A program made the position numbers and the translations under genes. This document shows, one piece after another, positions 55,501 through 64,000 of a stretch of 64,000 nt of DNA (within the stretch, counting starts at the first letter, position 1; each line of letters begins with the position of its first letter). The stretch is from Diospyros lotus. Taxonomy: Eukaryota; Streptophyta; Magnoliopsida; Ericales; Ebenaceae. The stretch covers positions 19,117,030 through 19,181,029 of the forward strand of contig NC_068346.1 of assembly GCF_014633365.1 (NCBI RefSeq), given 5' to 3'. Under the pieces are notes generated by a model. That model ran no database searches, had not been told where the DNA came from, and saw nothing but the letters and a program-made list of their open reading frames with translations.

Positions 55501-58303
55501 GATTGAGTTAGTGTTAGGAACCCAACCAATATCAATTCCTCCATATCGAATGGCTTCGACAGAGATGAAAGAATTGGAGATTTAACTACAGGAGTTAACT
55601 GGTAAGGGGTTCATTAGACTAAGCACGTCGCTATGGGGTGCGCCAGTGCTATTTGTAAAAAACAAGGATGGGAGTCTAAGGATGTGCGCTGACTACCGTC
55701 AACTGAATAAGGCCACGGTAAAGAACAAGTATCCGCTCCCGAGGATAGACGAGTTGTTTGATCAACTACAAGGAGCGAAGGTGTTCTCAAAGATTGATTT
55801 GAGATCTGGGTATTATCAGTTGAGAATTAAGCCAGATGATGTTCCGAATACGGCATTTCAGTACAGGTATGGCTATTTTGAGTATTTTGTAATGCCATTC
55901 GGATTAACTAACGCTCCAGTAGCCTTTATGGATCTTATGAATAGGGTGTTTAGACCCTATTTGGATCAATTTGTGATCGTATTTATAGACGATATATTGG
56001 TGTATTCTTTGAATAAGAGTGAGCACGAGAAGCACTTGAGAATAGTGTTAGGAACTCTCAGGAAACATCAATTATATGCCAAGTTCTCGAAGTGCGAGTT
56101 TTGGCTATCCCAAGTGGCGTTTCTTGGACATGTGATCTCGGCCAAAGGGATCTTAGTGGACTCAACCAAGATTGAGGCTGTTCGGGGATGAAAGCAGCTG
56201 ACGTGCGTGATCAAAGTGCGAAGTTTTTTGGGGTTGGCAGGTTACTATCGAAGATTTGTGGAAGGGTTTTCGAAGATAGCTGCACCTATGACAAAGTTAA
56301 TAAGGAAAGAGGTAAAGTTTGAGTGGACTACCAAGTGCGAGGAAAGCTTTCAAGAGCTTAAGGGCAGACTGACCTCGGCACCTGTTTTGGCAATGCCTAG
56401 TGGGACCGGTGGATATGTTGTATACACCGATGCCTCGAAGGTTGCTTTAGGTTGTGTATTAATGCAACATAGTCGAGCGATCGTGTATGGATCACACCAG
56501 TTGAAGAAGCACGAAGTAAACTACCCAACGCATGATTAGGAGCTGGCAGTAGTGGTATATGCTCTGAAGTTATGGAGGCACTACCTATATGGAGAGACGT
56601 TCGATGTATTCACGGACCACAAAAGTCTGAAGTATGTGTTTTTGTAGAAAGAGTTGAACATGAGGCAATGACGATGGATGGAGTTCCTGAAGGACTACGA
56701 CTGCACCATCTTGTATCACCCGGGGCATGCCAATGTGGTGGCTAACGCTTTGAGTAGGACTGTGCCTACTGTTATGGCCGGGTTGATGGCCCAAGAGTGG
56801 CTGTTAATTGAGACTTTTAACCTGATGATGGTGAGTGTAGTGCCGAAGGGATCATCTATCCTAGTAGTTGGCCTGGCGGTTCGGCTGGATCTGGAGATTG
56901 AGATACAAGGGGTTAGTGGGAGTAACCGGCGTATACGTCTATGGGTAGATGAGCAAGGTCAGCCCAAGAGTTCAGATTTTGAGATGCGGAATGTCATTCT
57001 CAGGTTTCAGGGTAGAGTGTACATGCCAAACTTTCGGGAGTTGAGGCAGAAAATTTTTGATGAAGCCCACAGAGCTAAGTTTATCGTGCACCCAGGGGCC
57101 ACAAAGATGTATCGAGATCTTCAAGAAATCTATTGGTGGCCAGGAATGAAGGCCAGCGTGTCTATGAGGGTGGCACAGTGTGATATATGCCAAAGGGTAA
57201 AAATTGAGCACCAAAAACCCACAGGGTTGAAGAGACCTTTGGAAGTTCCCGAGTGGAAATGGGAACATATCACGATGGATTTCGTAACAGGATTTTCGAA
57301 AAGTAGGAAGGGCTATGATGCCATTTGGGTGGTAGTAGATAGGTTGACAAAGTCAGCACATTTCCTGTCTACAAGGATGGGTCAATTGGTATGAAAATTT
57401 CCAGAGCAGTACGTGAAGGAAATCGTACGACTCCATGGTGCGCTAGTAAGTTTAGTTTCAGATCGGGACCCGAGGTTCACCTTGAGGTTTTGGGAGAGTT
57501 TGCAAGAGTGCATGGGGACTCAGCTAAAATTGAGTACGGCTTATCACCCGTAGACTGATGGGCAATTAGAAAGGACAATTTAAATGCTTGAAGATATGTT
57601 AAGATCCTGTGCCATTAATTTTAGAGGAAATTGGGAGAAGCATCTGCCATTGGTAGAATTTGCGTACAACAATAGTTACCACGATAGCATCGGGATGGCT
57701 CTTTCTAAGGCTTTGTATGGGAGAAAGTGTCGGTCGCCCATCTGTTGGACTGAAGTAGGGGAATGACAGATGTTAGGACCCAAACTTGTGCAACAGACTA
57801 TCGATAAGATTCGAATAATCCAAGAGAGGATCCAAGCTGATCAAAGAAGAAGGGATCTAGAGTTTGAGGTAGGAGATCTGGTATACCTTAAAGTATCACC
57901 CCAACATTTGGTGACACGTGGAAGTGGTAAGGGAAAGCTAAAGCCAAGGTATATAGGATCATATCCGATTTTGGAAAGAGTCGGGCCTTTAGCCTATCGA
58001 TTGGAGCTTTCGCCTAGCTTGTCCGGGATTCATAATGTGTTCCATGTCTCCCAACTTCAAAGACATGTGCTAGATCCAACTCTCGGAGTTCGGGTGGAGA
58101 CAATTGAGCTAAGGAATGATTTGACCTACCCGGAGTTACCTGGAGTAGTTCTGGACTGTCGAACTCAAGTATTAAGTAACAAAGAGATTCCATTAGTGAA
58201 GGTTTAGTGGAGAAAGCACTCAGATGATGAGGTAACATGGAAACTTGAGGAAACAATTAGGAAGAAATATCCCCATTTGTTCGAGGAAATGGAGATAGGA
58301 TAG
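55501..58303 (+). pseudogene. Gypsy-2 reverse transcriptase-RNase H-integrase-chromodomain
   Basis: One reading frame with stops carries reverse transcriptase ([16 protein letters not shown]; catalytic FIDDILVYS ~55990), RNase H ([24 protein letters not shown]), integrase zinc-binding region (IVHPGATKMYRDLQ, CDICQRVK), integrase core ([22 protein letters not shown]-stop-TDGQLER), GPY/F-like module (KLKPRYIGSYPIL) and a chromodomain-like tail to the TAG at 58301. Stops lie near 55585, 56188, 56537, 56646, 56667, 57392, 57551, 57582, 57765 and 58205; most replace a Gln, Arg or Trp codon. The element cannot make its own enzymes. Confidence 0.92.
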
Positions 58304-58407
58304 GGAATTTTTATATTTTCTTCCAGAGATTGTATTCGAAAGTGCAATAATTATTTGACCTTCAATGATTTCAAATATACGAAAAATTTTGAGGACGAAA
58401 TTCTTTT

Positions 58408-58420
58408 AAGGGAGGGAGAA
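58408..58420 (+). other. Gypsy-2 polypurine tract
   Basis: AAGGGAGGGAGAA lies directly before the 3' LTR. Confidence 0.88.
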
Positions 58421-60402
58421 TGTAATACCCCATATTTTCATGAGATTGCCATGTATTTTAAGTGAGTTTAAAATACCGAAAAATGGCTTGGTGGTAAAAT
58501 AAATTGTCGAATCAATGGAAGGGAGTACCCTGAGATATAAATACTTGAGGAAACAGGGCATTTCAAATGGTTATAAAGGTCTTGAGGGAGAAATTTAGTT
58601 TTCGAGTCAGGGGCAAAATCGTAATTTTTGAGGTTTGGGTAAAAGTGTAATTTACCCAAAAATTAGGGGCATTAGCGTAATTAGTCCTTTCTTCGGGGAC
58701 TAAAATGTAATTAAAAATTGGCCTAGGGACCAAGTTGAAAAGGGTCTAATTGCAATTACCTAAAAAGTTTGGGCCAAAGTGTAATTCTTGAAACCTTTTT
58801 CCTAGGGGCATCTGGGAGATTAAGGATAAAGTCTCATGATGACTTTAAAGATAAGATGAAAGCTCATGATGACTTATTTGATAAGATTTGATGAGATTTG
58901 ATTGGATGCGATTTGATTTGGATAAGATTTGATGAGATTTGATTGGATGTGATTTGATTTAGATAAGATTTGATAAGATCTTATTTGGATAAAATTTGAT
59001 TGGATAAGATTTGATTCGGATAAGAATGATTGCAGAAAATTTAAGAAGATTTGGAATGATTAGAGAATATCTTAGAAGATTTAGAATGATTAGAATATTT
59101 TAGAAGATTTGAAATGATTGAAATATCTTGGAAGATTTAGAAAAGATTTGAAATAATTGTGACTTACTTGGTGTCCAACTTTCCAAGCCTATAAATAGGG
59201 TGCCCATGGCCAAGGGTTTCCTCATTCTAAGTTGTGATAAATTCATGCTAGATAAGAGTGTTTTGAGCTTAGTGGATAGAAGGCTTTTGTTCATAGAGAA
59301 GAAGAAGCACTTGGGCAATGTGTGAGGAGGAGGTTTGGTCAGAAGACTTGAGGATTTACATAAATTTCGAGGAATCTCGAATTAAGTCAAGGTGAGACTC
59401 CTATACTCCAAATCCAAATCCTATTTTTGTTCTCTTATGTGAGACTACTATTGCATGAAACTTGTTTTGTGTAATGTTTTTGTACGCAAAATCGTATTGT
59501 TCTCTTACGTGAAATCATGTTGCATATATGAAATATAATTTCTTGGAAAATATATGTTGTTGGTTTTCAACTATTGCATTTATAAAATTTGTGTGGCCAT
59601 ACTGTTGCACCTATTTGTTGCTGGCCGAGGGCAAAAGTTGGATATCCCTCGAGAGGCGCTATGCGTGCGCCATCGAGAAAGCTCTCGTGGGGAAGACCGT
59701 GAGTCTAAGGGACAATGTATGTGGTGTTTGAATGAGTTCTATGAGGTTGGGCCGAGGTGACATGATTAGGAACCTCCCGAGAGGCGCTGTGTGTGCGCCT
59801 TTGAGAAAACTCTCGTTGGAGGAGGCTGATGTGTTCTCGAGGCACTTGGGAGTAGTCCTTATTTTTCTCATACGTTTTATACCTGTTCATGCATTGATAT
59901 AAACTGTTTTGGAGCTCTCACTAGAAGATTCATCTTCTAATTGGACTATGTCCCTGGAATATTCAAATGTTCCAAGTTTAGCAAGCGGCTCTAAGGGAAA
60001 GGAGGTAACTGAAGAATAAGATTAATTTGTAGCCTGTAGCATGTTTAGTATATCTTTGTTTATGTACAAACCTAAGTATGTTTTGGATATGTTTAAGACG
60101 TTCAGATATCACTTGCCAGAGATGATGTCCATGTAATGGAATTTGTAGATGTCTTGAACGATTTCATTTGTGATAAATAAAGCATTATGGTTGTGAACCA
60201 TATCAGGTTCGATCTAGCTTCCGCATTTGAAATTTTAACACCTATCTTAGTTATTCGATTATTGGGTTTGTTAAGCTGGGAAGGTGAAAATTAGGGTTTT
60301 TAGGAATTTGTGTGATGTATGACAATGATTGTGATATGGAAAAATTTCTATATTCCCGAAATCCTAAGTTATAACACACTCGAAAAAATTCGGGTTGTTA
60401 CA
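58421..60402 (+). repeat. Gypsy-2 3' LTR
   Basis: 1982 bp, TGTAATACCCC..GTTGTTACA, with TATA at 59190-59198. It is 31 bp longer than the 5' LTR, mainly from changes in the GATAAGATTTGAT repeat and a 'ccaaat' duplication near 59410. Open frames inside mirror those in the 5' LTR. Confidence 0.93.
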
Positions 60403-62107
60403 CCATTACACACACTCTTCTTGCTCTATTTCCTTCAACCTTCCAAAACCTTCTTTCCCTTAGAAGGTTCCCCACCTACAAAAAGGTCAAAGGACCTTAT
60501 GAGCCATTGCTCAGTAAGGGTGCTATGCATCAATAAATGTAAAAATGAGAAACACATGTAATGCAAAATGCAATGCAATAAATGGGTAGTCTTTCATGCC
60601 CTCATAACCTCCATAGGTTAAGGCACCAACCAACCCCTCCTACATCACTAGTCCTCCATATGGCCATAGGTACACTAGAACACAAACCATGCAAATGTGA
60701 CTATTACATGCAACTCATACATAACACTTACTAATGCAAGCAAGCCCCACCACTTGGGGTCATCCCTTACCTTTATTTCCTTGAAGCTTCAAGTCCTCAC
60801 TTGTTAAGATTCTCTTTGGTTCAAGCCACCTTAGAAGAAAGAAACAGAACCTTAGCTCATAGACAAAATAAAGACTACTACATGAGAGGGAAAGAAGGCT
60901 AAAGCTTACCTCTTGCTTGCCTTTCTTCTTCCTTCTCCAAATTTTCTTCTTCCTTTCTTTCTCTTAACAAGTGGGAAAACCTTGGACTAAAGTCTCAACT
61001 CCCTATTTATAGAGATTTCCTACTCAATCCATGCCAAAACTCAAGATTCCATCTTAGCCCTTGGTTTTTCTTTGATTTAAGAGACTCAATCTCAACCCTC
61101 AAATACAAGCACAATCCTTGTGCTTTTGCTAATCTCAATCCTAGCCTTTGATTTTTAAAGGAACCAATCTCTACTCTCTAGAGAAACACAATCCAAGAGA
61201 CTTAACATCTTTAAATCTCATCCCTTGATTTTCTTTGGAGGTTAAATCCTCACCCTCCATTATCTTTTTTCTTGAAATTATCCTACCCATGTGGCAATCC
61301 ATGCCATTGGTAGGCTTAAATCCCAACCATTAGATTCCTTCAAATTTCAAGATTTAATTTCCACCATTGGATCAAGGCTCCTATTCCCATAATTACCCAA
61401 TTTCTCAAAATTAATAAATATTGACTAATTTCAAGATTGACTATTTTCCAACATTTCTTCTTTAATTTAAATCCCCTAGATTTTCAAACATTTAATGGAG
61501 ACTAATATCTATTTCTTTTTGATTTAATTTAAATCACTATTGAAAGACATAATCCCTTTTAATTTGCATTTACTTTAATTCACTATTTTTTCACATAAAT
61601 GCATGACTAATTTTCTATTTAATAAAGAATTTCTTTAATTCACACCATAATGATTCTCATTTAATGCTTGAGAGACTAATTTCCTTTTCTTTTTGAATTA
61701 CTTATAATCTCACTCTTGCTTCACAAGATCATGCCAAGTGTCCCACTTACACTTAATTCAACTAATTTCTTATTCCCTTATTTTAATTAATTCCATTTCA
61801 TGAGATCTTGCCAAGTGTCACCAATCTACCCTACTTAGCTTCCATCTTAATTCCACATTTTCTATTCATTTTTCCCATGCATTTAAACAAGAATTAATTT
61901 CCCCAAAATCCCATTCTCCAATATATAAATATTTTCTCCACAAAAATAATTTACCATTTATGGGGCGGGACTCCAAATTACAATTTTGCCCTTCTTAAGG
62001 CATCTTATATATTATGTGCCTTCTCTTTGATTCAAGAGCAATTATGAAAATTTTCATATTCCATTATTCTCTTAATTGACAATTTTATCATGACTCATCA
62101 AGGGTAT
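60403..62107 (-). repeat. Minus-strand LTR of family A (5' part), split by Gypsy-2
   Basis: Reverse-complement similarity to 51535-53060 of the solo LTR is clear but diverged (shared phrases such as 'tatggccatagg', 'gtaaggg.tggcccca', 'gccaagtgt'). TATA on the minus strand at 61013-61022. The LTR's first ~60 bp are missing at 62107, where the next element begins, and its 3' side appears to continue at 48804-48887, left of Gypsy-2. No gene; the open frame at 60319-60561 is not supported. Confidence 0.65.
61013..61022 (-). promoter_or_regulatory. TATA box of the split minus-strand LTR
   Basis: The minus strand reads CTATAAATAG followed by 'ggagttgagactttagtcc'. It corresponds to the box at 52508 in the plus-strand copy. 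Confidence 0.5.
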
Positions 62108-64000
62108 TGTAACGACGTGCTCCCACTTTCGGGTGCCACCGGTAAATAATCGACTGATTACTCACACAATGAACCATAACTGAGGGGTTGGACTATGTTT
62201 CAACAGAAAAGGTCCTAGGTGGGAACTAGGCTTCGTCCTTCCCTTCGTTCCACTCAGGAATCGGTCCCAACTCAAACAAGAAAACATAGCGGATCAAGAC
62301 CCAAAACTCGAGTGAGCTTCAACTCTCTTCAGCTCGTCTCATAGCAAGCCAAAGGTGACCCAGGCACAAAGCTAGCACAACAAACACTTCGCTGAGTATT
62401 GGGGATTTATGAGAACATACCTCGCTGATCTTTACTCAGTCCGAACTTGGCCTCAACAACTAAAGCCACATATACATCACGCAAACTCACAATTATCTAT
62501 CATATTGATATGATTACAATAACTAGATATCTCTAGTGCTCAATACGCTTACATTCAAACACATGAATACAAATAAGAATTTACAGGAGAATACACATCC
62601 ACACATCTCGGGCAACGATGCTAGTTGCCACAATAGTCTCTCGGCACCATCTCTGCTTGCTTTTGGTCTTGCATCATCTACAACACGAGGTAAAACCTCA
62701 TGAGTCATAAAGACTCAGTAAGGGTGCAATGCATGTAAATATGAATATAACCATATTTATGTATGCCAAATGCATGAAAATGAGGCTCGTCCCATCTATC
62801 CTCACAACCCACCAAGGTTTGAGGCATCAACCTATCAGCCCCTACCACACTAATCCTCCATATGGCCATAGGTCCACTAGATCTTGCATCACACAAGATG
62901 TAACCACTACATGCTAATACAACATAAAAATATTATCAAACATATTTACCAACTTGCAAGGCCACCTCCACATGGGGCCATCCCTTACCTGGCTCGAAGC
63001 CTTATTTCTGCTTCGGCGAGAACGCCAGCCTGAACCTCAAGTTCCTCTAGGATCACTGCCTTCCCGGTTGAACCTAGAGGCAAACACACAAAAACCAAAC
63101 ATACATCAGACATTAACCGATGTCTTTGCTTTTGCTTACACCGCAAAATCACTCATCAACACTATCTCCAAACAACACCAACCACGGCATAAACCAGCCG
63201 TCAATAATTTCCAAACAACCCCGACCCAAGGGTTTAATCCAACAAATAATTATTCTACATTAGCTCGCTTATTGCAAATAATTTAGGAAGGAAATATTAA
63301 TTTACCTCGACTCATCTAGAGAGAAATTCAAAAAATGCCCACACCGACGTTACCTCCTGAGCTGCCATTTGCGCCCAAAATCTCATTTTCGAGCTTTCGA
63401 CACACTCCTCAAGCCCTAATTTAATTTCCAGAACTTTCCCCCATTTTTTTTGGATTTTTTCAGAAATTTTCCCTATTTTCTCCTTTATTTCCTTTTCTTT
63501 TTTTTTTCTTTATTTTCTTTCTTCTTTGCATCTTCTTCTTCCCCGCGTTCCTTCTCCTCCTCTCCTCTATGCGCACACAGCGCTTGCCCACGTCGCCTGC
63601 CTCCGCCGTTGGCTCCGCCAGCCGCCCCTGCTAGCCACGTCGCCTCTTCCCATCACCCTCGATCACCATCGGTTGCCCAGTCACGGCTTGCAGTCACTGA
63701 GTGCTACCATGGCTGCGCCTGGCTGCTGCAACAGCAGCTTCGCGGCTGCCATGGTCGCACCTTCGGCCATCCCCATTGCTTCCGAGTGCCTCCTCGCGCT
63801 CTCGTCTACCGCCCCACGCTCACTACATCCGCCATGCCCATCACGGCCATTGCTCGCCCTGCTGCTGTTCACTCGGCCATGGCCACCATCGTGGTTGCTT
63901 CAAGCCGCAGCCATGGCTGAGGCTACTTGTTTTGGGCTGCCTTCAATCGGCCAGCTTCCTCCTTCCCTCTCTCTCACGATCTCTCTCAAGCTTGGCTCCC
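62108..64000 (-). repeat. Minus-strand LTR of family A (3' part), continues past the window
   Basis: The plus-strand left end is TGTAACGACGTGCTCCCACTT, the inverse of the 3' end seen at 192 and 54206. Further matches include 'atcctccatatggccatagg' (~62870) and 'ggccatcccttacct' (~62975). It sits in the LTR at 60403-62107, with GGTAT as the left flank. 63540-63930 is GC-rich with a long open frame on the plus strand (63450-63920); this corresponds to the GC-rich island of the plus-strand copy and is not a gene. Confidence 0.7.

Larger units (their letters stand above)
48888..60402 (+). mobile_element. Gypsy-2: full-length, decayed Ty3/Gypsy element
   Basis: 5' LTR 48888-50838, primer-binding site, gag-pol remnants, polypurine tract and 3' LTR 58421-60402. 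The flanks CCATC and CCATT match at four of five bases. A 2.7-kb solo LTR (51478-54206) splits gag, so the original length was ~8.8 kb. The LTRs differ more than those of Gypsy-1 (about eight differences in the first 150 bp), and the coding region has about fifteen stops, so it is older. Protein features and the chromodomain-like tail resemble Gypsy-1 but the LTRs do not. Confidence 0.93.

Noticed and set aside
63450..63920. 156-residue plus-strand open frame, possibly a host gene start
   Set aside because: It lies antisense inside a minus-strand family A LTR, in the GC-rich block, and is rich in Ser, Pro, His and Ala from composition; no domain is seen.

Overview
The window is nuclear DNA of a flowering plant, most likely a eudicot; the species cannot be told from the sequence. 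Almost all of it is transposable-element DNA. I find no intact host gene, no tRNA or rRNA gene and no CRISPR array. The only host-derived coding sequence I recognise is one exon of a ubiquitin-conjugating enzyme (E2), carried inside a CACTA DNA transposon.

Layout. 1-0.5 kb: two truncated LTRs. 0.5-7.2 kb: a degraded Ty1/Copia element (pseudogene 6088-7224) holding two solo LTRs (1268-3757 and 3887-5975). 7.6-10.3 kb: a third solo LTR. 10.3-12.3 kb: short tandem repeats and AT-rich DNA. 12.3-17.9 kb: an array of ~410-bp units, each containing a ~210-230-bp palindrome, interrupted by a complete hAT transposon (14162-17289) with perfect 8-bp target duplication and an uninterrupted transposase gene. 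17.9-30.0 kb: an old minus-strand Ty3/Gypsy-like gag element, split by a CACTA element (21055-29207). The CACTA element carries a six-exon TNPA-like gene broken by a solo LTR, a broken DUF4216 domain and the E2 exon.

30.0-37.5 kb: a second dead Copia element whose integrase is split by a solo LTR (30196-35004), itself holding another solo LTR (30360-32611). 37.5-46.3 kb: a young minus-strand Ty3/Gypsy chromovirus-type element with two frameshifts and a truncated 5' LTR. 46.3-48.5 kb: a Copia-type LTR preceded by an inverted copy of its own first 157 bp. 48.9-60.4 kb: an older, complete Ty3/Gypsy element with both LTRs, many stop codons, and a 2.7-kb solo LTR in its gag. 60.4-64.0 kb: two minus-strand LTRs of the same family as that solo LTR, apparently nested.

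Insertion order can be read from target-site duplications. The gag remnant received the CACTA, which received a solo LTR. Copia-2 received a solo LTR, which received another, and its 3' LTR received Gypsy-1. Gypsy-2 landed in an LTR and later received a solo LTR. The excess of solo LTRs over complete elements suggests frequent LTR-LTR recombination. The elements most worth follow-up are the intact hAT, the gene-capturing CACTA and the palindrome array. All positions and counts were read by eye.
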